Shown here in pieces: positions 16,627 to 25,510 of a stretch of 64,000 nt of DNA. The position numbers and the translations under genes were made by a program. Where the stretch lies: NCBI RefSeq assembly GCF_900185645.1, contig NZ_FYAM01000023.1, positions 372,001-436,000 of the forward strand. Direction: 5' to 3'. Each line of letters opens with the position of its first letter. The first letter of the stretch is position 1. The notes beneath the pieces are model-generated. The model saw nothing but the letters and a program-made list of their open reading frames with translations. It ran no database searches and was not told the DNA's origin. This DNA is from Clostridium sp. BSD9I1 (GTDB taxonomy: Bacteria; Bacillota; Clostridia; Clostridiales; Clostridiaceae).

Positions 16627-18015
16627 ATGAAAGAAAAACTAAGTTTTCAGCAAAATTTGTTGATAGGTTCATTGCTATTTGGATTATTTTTTGGTGCAGG
16701 TAATTTAATTTTTCCAGTTCAAATGGGACAAGAAGCTGGAAATCATACTTTTACAGCTACAATTGGATTTTTAATCACAGGGGTAGGGCTCCCTATGGTT
16801 GGGATTGTTGCATCAGCCATTTCAAAAAGTGAAAGTTTATTTGATATGGCTAAACCCATTAGTTCACGTTATGCAAGAATTTTTACTTGTTTGTTATATT
16901 TAACAATTGGTCCGCTATTTGCAATTCCGCGTACAGCCACAGTTGCATTTGAGGTAGGAATTCATCCTTTTATTTCTGATGAATATTTGAAGTTAGGATT
17001 AATTATTTTCTCATTTATATTTTTTGCTATTACCATTTATTTTTCACTGCGACCAGGACAAATATTGGATTGGGTAGGTAAATATCTTACACCTATTTTT
17101 TTGGCACTTTTATCAATTTTATTAATTGCAACATTTATCAATCCAATGGGACAAGTAAGTACATATGCTGCTCTGGGGAATTATGCTGATAAGCCTTTGT
17201 TTACTGGTCTATTGGACGGGTATAATACTATGGATGCCTTAGCTTCTGTTGCTTTTGCAATCATTATTATTTCGAATATACGAAAGTTAGGTGTTAAAAA
17301 TTCTAATACAATTGCTATTGAAACATGTAAATCAGGTTTAGTTAGTGTTATTGGTATGACTGTTATTTATGCTTCATTATCGTATATGGGAGCTACAAGC
17401 TTAGGCAGTGTGAATCGTACTGATAATGGAGGCACCATTTTATTCATGGTAAGTAATCATTATTTTGGTTTCATTGGTACGCTATTGTTAGCAGCTATTG
17501 TGGGAATTGCATGTATAAAAACAGCGATTGGTTTAATAACTTCCTGTTCTGAAATGTTCAGTGAAATGTTTCCAAAATCAATTTTTTATAAAAATTATGC
17601 TATTTTATTTACTGTTTTTTCTTTTGTTATTGCTAACTTTGGATTAAGTAATATCATTCAGATATCTGTACCAGTACTTATGTTTCTTTATCCATTAACA
17701 ATTACGTTAATCTTATTGTCTTTATTAACTCCATTTATTAATAAGCAAAGTGATGTTTATAAATGGACAACTGGATTAACAATTATTGCAGCATTTTTTG
17801 ATTTATGTAAGGCATTACCACTGCCTTTCCAAGAAAATATTGTAGTTAAACAAATTGTTAATTTTGCTCATATATATTTACCTGGGTTTGATCATGGATT
17901 TGGATGGATATTACCATCACTTTGCGGATTTTTCATAGGATTAATCATTTGGAGTATTCGTTCAAAAAACATAGTATTTGTATATAAGGTTTTTCATAAT
18001 AAGCCAGCTAAGTAG
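16627..18015 (+). CDS. brnQ: Branched-chain amino acid:cation symporter BrnQ (LIVCS family)
   Basis: The 462-residue integral membrane protein has about 12 hydrophobic helices and the N-terminal family signature LFGAGNLIFP-like stretch (FGLFFGAGNLIFPVQMG). It takes up Leu, Ile or Val with Na+ or H+. The start is ATG behind GAGGAGGGC. In the first 130 codons Ile is nearly always ATT and Arg is often CGT or CGA, while the histidine genes use ATA and AGA, which suggests acquisition from another Firmicute. A terminator follows at 18118. Confidence 0.93.
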   Translation: MKEKLSFQQNLLIGSLLFGLFFGAGNLIFPVQMGQEAGNHTFTATIGFLITGVGLPMVGIVASAISKSESLFDMAKPISSRYARIFTCLLYLTIGPLFAIPRTATVAFEVGIHPFISDEYLKLGLIIFSFIFFAITIYFSLRPGQILDWVGKYLTPIFLALLSILLIATFINPMGQVSTYAALGNYADKPLFTGLLDGYNTMDALASVAFAIIIISNIRKLGVKNSNTIAIETCKSGLVSVIGMTVIYASLSYMGATSLGSVNRTDNGGTILFMVSNHYFGFIGTLLLAAIVGIACIKTAIGLITSCSEMFSEMFPKSIFYKNYAILFTVFSFVIANFGLSNIIQISVPVLMFLYPLTITLILLSLLTPFINKQSDVYKWTTGLTIIAAFFDLCKALPLPFQENIVVKQIVNFAHIYLPGFDHGFGWILPSLCGFFIGLIIWSIRSKNIVFVYKVFHNKPAK

Positions 18016-18117
18016 TGCATATAGGTGTACCTTGTGAAGGTAAAATAATTAAACAGTACAATATAAAATAACATATACTGTATTAATTAGTAGTAATTTT
18101 TCTTATTACACAACTAG

Positions 18118-18148
18118 AGTCTGTACCTGTAAAGGTATAGGCTTTTTT
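18118..18148 (+). terminator. Intrinsic terminator of brnQ
   Basis: AGTCTGTACCT pairs with AGGTATAGGCT using two G-U pairs around GTAA, followed by TTTTTT. Confidence 0.8.
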
Positions 18149-18255
18149 ATTAGAGTATCGCAAGGTTATTATACTGTAAATATACACTAAAAATTAAGTT
18201 CAGAATCTAAAGATATCAAGCTTTGATGCTATAATTATAATATTTGATAAGTGTT

Positions 18256-18291
18256 AATTAATATACATAATAAATATTATGTATATTAATT
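18256..18291. repeat. 36-bp palindrome, copy 1 of a repeated element
   Basis: The 17-nt arms (18256-18272 and 18275-18291) are perfect complements with a 2-bp centre. The core TATACATAATA-AA-TATTATGTATA recurs as its exact reverse complement at 41011-41034. There is no poly-T tail. It lies about 105 bp upstream of the yyaL-like gene. It could be a regulator-binding site or a small dispersed hairpin repeat. Confidence 0.7.
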
Positions 18292-18396
18292 TTAAAGTAA
18301 ACTAAAATCTATACAACCAACAAATCACAATTCGAATATTTTATTCAATAAAAGATAACCATATAAAGGAGTTAAAAATAAGAAGAAGGTGTTGAT

Positions 18397-20424
18397 ATGA
18401 TTACAAAAATTAAATCAAATAGACTAATAAATGAAAAATCCCCCTATTTGCTTCAACATGCTAATAATCCAGTAGATTGGTTTCCCTGGGGAGAAGAGGC
18501 TTTTTCAAAAGCTAAAAAAGAAGATAAGCCTATTTTTTTGAGTATAGGTTATAGTACATGTCATTGGTGTCATGTTATGGAGCGAGAAAGTTTTGAAGAT
18601 GAGGAAGTAGCAGAACTTTTAAATTCTAATTTCGTATCTATTAAAGTAGATAGAGAAGAAAGACCGGATATAGATAGTATATATATGAGCTTTTGCCAAG
18701 CATATACCGGAAGAGGCGGATGGCCGATGACCATAATAATGACTCCAGATAAAAAGCCATTTTTTGCTGGAACTTATTTTCCGAAGCAGGGAAGAGGAAA
18801 TATGCCAGGGATTTTAGAAGTTTTGAGTTCTGTTGTATCCACATGGCAGGCAGAAAGAGGAAATATATCTTCTATGACAGAGAGGTTGGAACGTGATGTA
18901 AAAAAATATATATTATCTCACGAAAGTGGAATAATAAATTCTCACATAGTAGAAAAAACCTTTTTAAAATTTAAGATGAGATATCAAGAGGACTATGGAG
19001 GGTTTGGAAGTGAGCCTAAGTTTCCAACACCTCACAATTTACTATTTTTATTAAGATATTATTATACTACTAAAAAGAAAGAAGCCCTTGAAATGGTGGA
19101 GCATACATTAGTATCTATGTATAAGGGTGGAATTTTTGATCATATTGGTTTTGGGTTTTCAAGATATTCTACAGATAAGTATTGGCTGGTTCCTCATTTT
19201 GAAAAGATGTTATATGACAATGCAATGTTATCTTATGTGTATGTAGAAACTTATAGAGTTACAAGAAATAAATTATATAAAGAAGTAGCAGATAAGATAT
19301 ATACATATATTTTGAGGGATATGACAGACAGTTTAGGAGGATTTTATTCTGCAGAAGATGCAGATTCTGAAGGTGTAGAGGGTAAATTTTATGTTTGGTC
19401 TCCTGAAGAAATAATAAGTTTACTTGGTAAGGAGGCAGGAGAAAAATTTTGTGCATTATTTGATATTACATCAAAGGGAAATTTTGAAGGAAAAACTATA
19501 TTAAATTTGATATCTAAGAATTTAGAAGATATAGATGATGAAATAGAAAAAAGTAGAGAAATATTATTTGAAGAAAGAGAAAAAAGAATACACCCTTATA
19601 AAGATGATAAGATATTAACTTCCTGGAATGGTCTTATGATAGCATCTTTAGCCTATGCCGGTAGAATATTTGAAAATAATGATTATATAGATGCTGCTAA
19701 AAAATGTGCTAAATTTATAAAAAATAATTTAACAAATAAAAATGGAAGACTTCTTGGAAGATTTAGAGAAGGTGAAGCAGCAAATTTAGGTCTTTTAGAT
19801 GATTATGCTTATTATGTTTGGGGGCTTATTGAATTATACGAGAGTACCTTCCAAGCAGAATACTTAAAAGAAGCTGTAAAATTAACTAAGGATATGATGA
19901 GCCTATTTTTAGATAAAGAGCATGGAGGATTTTATTTATATGGAGAAGATGCGGAAGAACTTATATTAAGGCCTAAGGAAATATATGATGGCGCACTACC
20001 TTCTGGAAACTCTATAGCTATATTTAATATGGCTAAGATTGCAAACATCTTAGAAGATTATGATATGTCAGAAGATACAAGAAGACAATTTAGTACCTTT
20101 GGAGAAACAATAAATAAAAATTCTTCTTTTTATAGTCATCTTGTAGATGCATGGCAATATGTAAGTAACTCCTATAAAAATTTAATCCTGGTTGGTAAAA
20201 AGGATGATATTTTGATGTTACAAATGTTAAAGGAAATAAACAGTATATATCTTCCTTATACTCAAGTAGTTGTTAAAGACGAAGAATATAGCATAGAAGA
20301 TATCATTCCATCCTTAAAAGATAAAAAAGCATTAAACAACAATGTTACAGCTTATATATGCGAAAATTATACTTGCAAAGAACCTGTAATAGATTTACAA
20401 TCTTTTAAAAAGAACATTGAATAA
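18397..20424 (+). CDS. YyaL-like thioredoxin-domain protein (DUF255)
   Basis: The 675-residue protein starts with a DUF255 thioredoxin-like domain (about residues 5-165). The CxxC-type site is in [16 protein letters not shown] and DREERPDID follows. The remainder is an (alpha/alpha)6-barrel region like that of N-acylglucosamine 2-epimerase-type proteins. This is the YyaL/SPATA20 family, whose reaction is not established; a redox role is suggested by the CxxC. MsrA follows 34 nt downstream, supporting a link to oxidative damage repair. Confidence 0.88.
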   Translation: MITKIKSNRLINEKSPYLLQHANNPVDWFPWGEEAFSKAKKEDKPIFLSIGYSTCHWCHVMERESFEDEEVAELLNSNFVSIKVDREERPDIDSIYMSFCQAYTGRGGWPMTIIMTPDKKPFFAGTYFPKQGRGNMPGILEVLSSVVSTWQAERGNISSMTERLERDVKKYILSHESGIINSHIVEKTFLKFKMRYQEDYGGFGSEPKFPTPHNLLFLLRYYYTTKKKEALEMVEHTLVSMYKGGIFDHIGFGFSRYSTDKYWLVPHFEKMLYDNAMLSYVYVETYRVTRNKLYKEVADKIYTYILRDMTDSLGGFYSAEDADSEGVEGKFYVWSPEEIISLLGKEAGEKFCALFDITSKGNFEGKTILNLISKNLEDIDDEIEKSREILFEEREKRIHPYKDDKILTSWNGLMIASLAYAGRIFENNDYIDAAKKCAKFIKNNLTNKNGRLLGRFREGEAANLGLLDDYAYYVWGLIELYESTFQAEYLKEAVKLTKDMMSLFLDKEHGGFYLYGEDAEELILRPKEIYDGALPSGNSIAIFNMAKIANILEDYDMSEDTRRQFSTFGETINKNSSFYSHLVDAWQYVSNSYKNLILVGKKDDILMLQMLKEINSIYLPYTQVVVKDEEYSIEDIIPSLKDKKALNNNVTAYICENYTCKEPVIDLQSFKKNIE

Positions 20425-20457
20425 ATTTTACCAGATAAAATAAAGGAGTGAAGTGGT

Positions 20458-20940
20458 ATGAAGGAAATTATTTTTGCAGGAGGATGTTTTTGGGGCATAG
20501 AAGCATATATGTCTAAACACAATGGAGTTATAGAAACTAGAGTTGGATATGCAAATGGTATGAAACCGGATCCATGCTATGAAGATGTATGTACAGGAGC
20601 TACAGGCCATGCAGAGGCTTGCTACATTAAATATGATGAAAACAAAATAACTCTTGAAGAATTATTAAATAAATTTTGGAACATAATAGATCCTACTATA
20701 TTAGATAGACAAGGAAATGATATTGGCAATCAATATAGAACAGGTATATATTATACAGATCCTAAAGATTTAGAACTAATAACAAAAACAAAGAACGAGC
20801 AGCAAGAAAAATATGATGAGCCAATAATAACAGAAATAGAACCACTTAAAGTTTTTCATGATGCAGAAGAATATCATCAAAAGTATTTAGAAAAAAATCC
20901 AAATGGATACTGTCATATACCATTGGATAAAATGAAATAG
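20458..20940 (+). CDS. msrA: Peptide methionine sulfoxide reductase MsrA
   Basis: The 160-residue enzyme reduces methionine-S-sulfoxide. The catalytic Cys10 is in [13 protein letters not shown] and a likely resolving Cys is in [10 protein letters not shown] near the C terminus. Some clostridial MsrA proteins carry selenocysteine at the catalytic site; here the codon is TGT, so this is the cysteine form. The ribosome site is AAAGGAGTGA. Probably co-transcribed with the yyaL-like gene. Confidence 0.96.
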   Translation: MKEIIFAGGCFWGIEAYMSKHNGVIETRVGYANGMKPDPCYEDVCTGATGHAEACYIKYDENKITLEELLNKFWNIIDPTILDRQGNDIGNQYRTGIYYTDPKDLELITKTKNEQQEKYDEPIITEIEPLKVFHDAEEYHQKYLEKNPNGYCHIPLDKMK

Positions 20941-21033
20941 TTTTTATTAAAATATAAATTATCCCAAATTAATAGGCAATATAAAATCATTTTCCATATT
21001 ATATATAAGAAACAAATATGGGAGATGATTTTT

Positions 21034-22329
21034 ATGCATTATAAAGACTTGATAGTTGGGAAAGACACTCTGGTAAAAACAGCTAGAGGCAAAGTTGTTA
21101 AATATGTAAATTTTGATAATGCTGCTACAACACCAGCTTTTATTAAAGTTGCTAATGATATAAATAAGTTTTTACCTTACTATTCGTCTGTGCACAGGGG
21201 AATGGGAATAAAGTCACAGCTAACAACAAAAGCTTATGAAAGAGGAAGAGAACTGGTAGGAGAATTTTTAAATTTCAATTTAAGTGAATATGATGTCATA
21301 TTTGTAAAAAATACTACAGAGGCTATAAATAAACTATCAAATATGCTGTTGCAAAAGTATAGTGATAAAATAGTACTTTCTACATTTATGGAGCATCATT
21401 CCAATGACATTCCTTGGAGAAAATTTAAAATAGACTATATAAGAGTTGATAGTAAAGGAATGTTAATACTTGAAGACTTAGAAAAAAAACTTAAAGATTA
21501 TAATGGAAAAGTAGGTATAGTTGCTGTTACAGGAGCTTCTAATGTAACTGGATACAAAAACCCTGTGCACAAAATAGCAAAACTTGTTCATAGCTATGGA
21601 GCAAAGTTACTTGTAGATGGAGCACAGCTTATACCACACTGTCCTTTTGATATTAATGGAATAGCCAAAGATGAGTATATAGATTTTGCAGCTTTTTCAG
21701 CACACAAAATGTATGCTCCATTTGGTACAGGTGTGCTTATAGTTAGAAAGGATGAATTAAAAGATATTGAACCGGATTACAAGGGAGGGGGAACTGTGGA
21801 CATGGTTACACATGACTTTGTAAAATGGAGTGATACTCCAGAAAAAGATGAAGCAGGAAGTCCTAATGTTTTAGGAGTAGTTGCATTATCTTCCTCCATA
21901 GAAATGCTTAGAGCTCTTGGAATGAAAAATATAGAAAACTATGAAAAAAATCTTCAAATGTATATTTGTAAAAAAATATCAAAGATCCCTGGTATCCAAA
22001 TATACTCTGAGTATTGTTCTAATTCTGTATCAATAATTACTTTTAATGTAGAAGGAATGTATCACGAAACTGTATCAAAGGCTTTGTCTTATGAATATGG
22101 CATAGGTGTTAGAAGCGGATGTTTTTGTGCTCATCCTTATATACAAGAACTTTTGAAAGTACCAAAAGAAGAGGTTATGGAGAATATAAACAATAAATTT
22201 TGGAGAAAGCCGGGAATGATAAGAGTAAGTTTTGCACTTTATAATACCTTTGATGAAATTGATTATTTTATATATGCCCTCGAAAATATATTAAGAAGAA
22301 AAGAATATTTTATAAATAAATATGATTAA
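21034..22329 (+). CDS. Class V aminotransferase / cysteine desulfurase-like PLP enzyme
   Basis: The 431-residue PLP enzyme shows MEHHSNDIPWR, LVDGAQLIPHCPFD and the Schiff-base lysine in FSAHKMYAPFGTG. A cysteine-bearing loop GVRSGCFCAHPYIQ sits where group II cysteine desulfurases (SufS/Csd) have the persulfide Cys. It could be a desulfurase or selenocysteine lyase; the family also contains other lyases. ATG 21034 is preferred over 21025, which abuts the GGGAG site. No scaffold gene is adjacent, so it is not a standard isc or suf operon. Confidence 0.8.
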   Translation: MHYKDLIVGKDTLVKTARGKVVKYVNFDNAATTPAFIKVANDINKFLPYYSSVHRGMGIKSQLTTKAYERGRELVGEFLNFNLSEYDVIFVKNTTEAINKLSNMLLQKYSDKIVLSTFMEHHSNDIPWRKFKIDYIRVDSKGMLILEDLEKKLKDYNGKVGIVAVTGASNVTGYKNPVHKIAKLVHSYGAKLLVDGAQLIPHCPFDINGIAKDEYIDFAAFSAHKMYAPFGTGVLIVRKDELKDIEPDYKGGGTVDMVTHDFVKWSDTPEKDEAGSPNVLGVVALSSSIEMLRALGMKNIENYEKNLQMYICKKISKIPGIQIYSEYCSNSVSIITFNVEGMYHETVSKALSYEYGIGVRSGCFCAHPYIQELLKVPKEEVMENINNKFWRKPGMIRVSFALYNTFDEIDYFIYALENILRRKEYFINKYD

Positions 22330-22372
22330 ATTAAAAAAGTGTTGCTTAGATAAAGTAACACTTTTTTAATTT
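22328..22372 (+). terminator. Intrinsic terminator
   Basis: AAATTAAAAAAGTGTT and its perfect complement (22328-22343 and 22357-22372) surround a partly paired loop; the descending arm carries TTTTTT. Confidence 0.88.
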
Positions 22373-22481
22373 GATGACTTTAATGAATATTTTAATTTTT
22401 CTATATATTTAGAAGGAATTTTTGTAAAATTATAGAATAAGTAATTATAATATAGATTTGCAAAAGAAGGGGAGATATACT

Positions 22482-22853
22482 ATGAATTATAATTACCAGC
22501 AGGATAAGAACAATCTTTTGTATGCCTTTGATAAGAGATTGATATTAAGTGAAATGTCCAAAAAATTACTAAGTGATTTACTGCTGGTTCGAAGAATTTT
22601 GCTTTTATCCATTAACAAAAGAAGTTACGATATCTATAGAAAAAATCAAGATCAGTTAATTATGATACTAGCTCTATTAAGTATTAAAGATGAAGAATTA
22701 AATATAGAAAACTTTAATATAGAAGTTACAACAAGAATGAGCATAATAAAAAAATATTTTAACGTGAATAATCCAAATATATCTAAAAACACTGTATATT
22801 TTAAACCTAATTTTAAAAAAATAGAGATGTTAATAAAAAATTTTAATTATTAA
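22482..22853 (+). CDS. Hypothetical protein
   Basis: A 123-residue, Lys/Asn/Ile-rich soluble protein with no domain recognised. The region around [20 protein letters not shown] is probably helical. ATG 22482 has GAAGGGGAG upstream and is preferred to an in-frame TTG at 22458. It is a single-gene unit with a terminator after it. Confidence 0.6.
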   Translation: MNYNYQQDKNNLLYAFDKRLILSEMSKKLLSDLLLVRRILLLSINKRSYDIYRKNQDQLIMILALLSIKDEELNIENFNIEVTTRMSIIKKYFNVNNPNISKNTVYFKPNFKKIEMLIKNFNY

Positions 22854-22884
22854 AAAAAAAGAAACAAATACGTATTGTATTAAC

Positions 22885-22926
22885 AAACTGTGAATTATCT
22901 GTAAAAAGAATAACTTGCAGTTTTTA
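22885..22926 (+). terminator. Probable intrinsic terminator
   Basis: AAACTG...CAGTTT closes an imperfect long stem (about 11 of 14 positions pair) followed by TTATTATTT. Confidence 0.55.
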
Positions 22927-23130
22927 TTATTTACACAATATTAACAAAAAGATAACAAGTAAGGCTAAAATTTATGAAACTCAAATGAATAATCAGTAAT
23001 TATCAGTGTATTAATTATATTTTGTAAATTTAAAAAGTTGAATAAATATTAAAAAATATAGACGGATATACTGAAAATTTGATAAGATATAATAAATGGA
23101 GGAAATAATACTAGAAAGGAGGAAGTTGCA

Positions 23131-23622
23131 ATGAAATATGGATTGCTTGTTATTTATGTGGTATTTTGGCTAATTTTGGCCGAAAACTTAAACATAGATA
23201 GGATTGCAATAGGGACCTTAATATGCATAGGGGTGTTTATATTTAACAAAGATTTATTAGGTAAATATAATATTCATAAAAAAAGTAAGAACTTATTAAT
23301 ATCAAATATAAAATATGCAGTTTTATATATTTTGATTTTAATTAAAGAAATATTCAAATCTAATTTTCATGTAGCAAAAATAGTCTTAAGTCCTAAGTTA
23401 AATATTTCACCAACTATAGTTACTATCACTACTAATCTCAAAAGTGATTTTGATAAAACAATTCTTGCAAATTCCATAACACTCACTCCTGGAACATTAA
23501 CACTGGACATGACTGAAGAAAAGTTAATTATACATTGTCTCGAAGAAAATTCTATAAAGGATCTGCAAAATTCTATTTTTGAAAACATTCTTTTAAAGAA
23601 AGAGGAATTAAATAATGGCTAA
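23131..23622 (+). CDS. mrpE: Mrp-type cation/proton antiporter subunit E
   Basis: The 163-residue protein has two N-terminal membrane helices and a cytoplasmic tail with the MrpE family stretch SITLTPGTLTLDMTEEKLII. It corresponds to MbhA of Pyrococcus membrane-bound hydrogenase. ATG 23131 follows AAGGAGG. First of ten tightly packed genes; it overlaps the next by 8 bp. Confidence 0.92.
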   Translation: MKYGLLVIYVVFWLILAENLNIDRIAIGTLICIGVFIFNKDLLGKYNIHKKSKNLLISNIKYAVLYILILIKEIFKSNFHVAKIVLSPKLNISPTIVTITTNLKSDFDKTILANSITLTPGTLTLDMTEEKLIIHCLEENSIKDLQNSIFENILLKKEELNNG

Positions 23623-23878
23623 AATTTTAACTTTTTCAATTTTGTTTTTATCTATAACCATTATGGGATGTATGTATAGAGCAATTAAGGGACCGAGTGC
23701 TGCAGATAGACTTGTGGCCATCAATGTAATTAGCACTAAAACTATAGTACTTATACTTATGATATCCTTTATACTTAAAGAAACTTATTTTATAGATGTA
23801 GCTTTAGTATACGCATTGATAAGCTTTGTTGCTTCCGTAGTCATAGCAAATTACATTGAAAAGTCAGGAGGGAAATAA
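23615..23878 (+). CDS. mrpF: Antiporter subunit F
   Basis: An 87-residue protein with three membrane helices and the signature YRAIKGPSAADRLVAINVIS typical of MrpF/MbhB. Part of the membrane antiporter complex. Confidence 0.93.
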   Translation: MAKILTFSILFLSITIMGCMYRAIKGPSAADRLVAINVISTKTIVLILMISFILKETYFIDVALVYALISFVASVVIANYIEKSGGK

Positions 23879-23879
23879 T

Positions 23880-24191
23880 ATGTTAAGCGTCTTAATAGGA
23901 AGCGTATTTGTATTTGGCGGATTATTTTTCTTTTTAGTTGGGACTGTAGGTATTTTAAGATTCCCAGATGTTTTGACAAGGGTACATAGTGCAGCTAAAT
24001 GTGATACTTTAGGAGCGCTACTTTGCTTAATAGGACTAATAATTTTTAATGGATTTAATATACTATCATTAAAACTATTATTAGTGCTCATATTTATATG
24101 GATAACAAATCCAACAGCTACTCATTTAATAGGTAAGGCTGAGTATTTTAAAAACAAATTATACAATAAACAGGATGGAGGATTAAAATGA
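23880..24191 (+). CDS. mrpG: Antiporter subunit G
   Basis: A 103-residue, three-helix protein with the MrpG/MbhC signature VGILRFPDVLTRVHSAAKCD. The start at ATG 23880 rather than 23856 follows from AGGAGGG immediately upstream. It overlaps the next gene by 4 bp. Confidence 0.93.
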   Translation: MLSVLIGSVFVFGGLFFFLVGTVGILRFPDVLTRVHSAAKCDTLGALLCLIGLIIFNGFNILSLKLLLVLIFIWITNPTATHLIGKAEYFKNKLYNKQDGGLK

Positions 24192-24427
24192 AGATATTTA
24201 GCATAATAATGCTTATATTTTTAATATTTTCCGCTATATCTGTATCTGCTATGAAAAGTCTGCTTGGAGCAATTATAGTTTTTACAGTTTATAGTTTGAT
24301 TATGGCTATATTATGGCAACAGTTAAACGCTCCAGATGTAGCCATTACAGAAGCAGCAGTAGGAGCTGGTATTACAACTGTATTATTCATATTGACTTTA
24401 AAAAGAATAAGAGGGACAAAGAAATGA
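24188..24427 (+). CDS. DUF4040/MbhD-like antiporter subunit
   Basis: A 79-residue, three-helix protein containing LWQQLNAPDVAITEAAVGAG, the conserved segment found in the C-terminal part of MrpA and in MbhD. Here it is a free-standing gene, so MrpA is split as in hydrogenase-type modules. It overlaps the following gene by 4 bp. Confidence 0.88.
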   Translation: MKIFSIIMLIFLIFSAISVSAMKSLLGAIIVFTVYSLIMAILWQQLNAPDVAITEAAVGAGITTVLFILTLKRIRGTKK

Positions 24428-24705
24428 AAAAACTACTAGCAGTTTTGATTACTTTGGGTTTAACAATAATATTGTTAACAGGCGTAAAGGATTTACCACA
24501 GTTTGGAATAGAAGATACTCCTATGAATAATAATTTGTCAAAGTACTATATTGAAAATGCTATGAAGGAAACAGGTGCTACTAATATAATTACAGGAATC
24601 ATTTTAGATTACAGAGCATTTGATACTTTTGTAGAAGCAAGTGTGCTATTCACATCTGCAATAACAGTAATAATAGTACTTAAAAACGAAAAGGCTAAGC
24701 AGTAA
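24424..24705 (+). CDS. MbhE-like antiporter subunit
   Basis: The 93-residue protein has an N-terminal helix, an extracytoplasmic segment and a second helix with ILDYRAFDTFVEASVLFTS, matching MbhE and the end of MrpA. The ATG overlaps the stop region of the MbhD-like gene. Confidence 0.85.
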   Translation: MKKLLAVLITLGLTIILLTGVKDLPQFGIEDTPMNNNLSKYYIENAMKETGATNIITGIILDYRAFDTFVEASVLFTSAITVIIVLKNEKAKQ

Positions 24706-24724
24706 TTTGAAGGGATAGATAAAT

Positions 24725-25144
24725 ATGAAGGATAAAATATTAGAAGAAATTGTCGGAATACTCACACCTTTCATTCAAATTTTTGGAATCTATGTTATTT
24801 TTCATGGACATTTAAGTCCAGGTGGAGGCTTTTCTGGGGGAACCATAATTGGTGTTAGTTTTATTCTTTACAGAATGGTATACGGAAAAGAATTTGCACA
24901 AAATAAACTAAAGTTTTCTTCATTACTTTATTTTGTAACTATTGGAATATTCATATATGGATCTATGAAAGGGTACAGCTTCATATCAGGCGGCAGTCAT
25001 CTTAACTTGCCTGGACCACCACTAGGAAATCCAGGGGATATAATAAGTGGAGGATTTTTGCTACCGCTTAATATAATTGTTGGAACTATAGTAGCAATAA
25101 CTATGTATTTTTTCTATAGCTTATTTGAAGAAGGTGAAATCTAA
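24725..25144 (+). CDS. mrpB: Antiporter subunit B
   Basis: The 139-residue MnhB-domain protein has four helices and the signature GHLSPGGGFSGGTIIGVSFI. It corresponds to MbhF. Confidence 0.92.
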   Translation: MKDKILEEIVGILTPFIQIFGIYVIFHGHLSPGGGFSGGTIIGVSFILYRMVYGKEFAQNKLKFSSLLYFVTIGIFIYGSMKGYSFISGGSHLNLPGPPLGNPGDIISGGFLLPLNIIVGTIVAITMYFFYSLFEEGEI

Positions 25145-25145
25145 A

Positions 25146-25508
25146 ATGGAGAGGCTTTTAACTAATTATTATGAAACAGCATCTGTTATATTATTTGGAA
25201 TAGGTTTTGCAACGCTTTTACTGCATAATAACCTAATAAAAAAAATAATAGGATTAAATATAATGGATACATCAATATTTTTATTTTTTATAGCTAAAGG
25301 TTATATAGAAGGAAGGGAAGCTCCTATATTAGTTAATGGATTTAAAGGAGTTGAGGGGTATGTCAATCCTATCCCTACGTCACTTATGCTTACCGGTATA
25401 GTTGTGGCAGTGAGTACTACGGCGTTTGCACTAGCGCTTACTATAAAAATGTACGAAAAGTATGGAACTATAGAATTAAATGAGATATTGGAAAAGGGGG
25501 CTGAATAG
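25146..25508 (+). CDS. mrpC: Antiporter subunit C (NuoK-like)
   Basis: A 120-residue, three-helix NuoK/MrpC homologue with IIGLNIMDTSIFLFFIA and a PIPTSLMLTGIVVAVSTTAF helix. It corresponds to MbhG. ATG 25146 lies behind AAGGTG; an in-frame upstream start would sit inside mrpB. Confidence 0.9.
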   Translation: MERLLTNYYETASVILFGIGFATLLLHNNLIKKIIGLNIMDTSIFLFFIAKGYIEGREAPILVNGFKGVEGYVNPIPTSLMLTGIVVAVSTTAFALALTIKMYEKYGTIELNEILEKGAE

Positions 25509-25510
25509 TT

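Larger units (their letters stand above)
18016..18396. other. Intergenic region between brnQ and the yyaL-like gene
   Basis: It contains the brnQ terminator (18118-18148) and the long palindrome at 18256-18291, described separately. The rest is AT-rich with no gene. Confidence 0.6.

Noticed and set aside
20458-20940. MsrA as a second selenoprotein
   Set aside because: The catalytic codon in GGCFWG is TGT, a normal cysteine, and the frame has no internal TGA.
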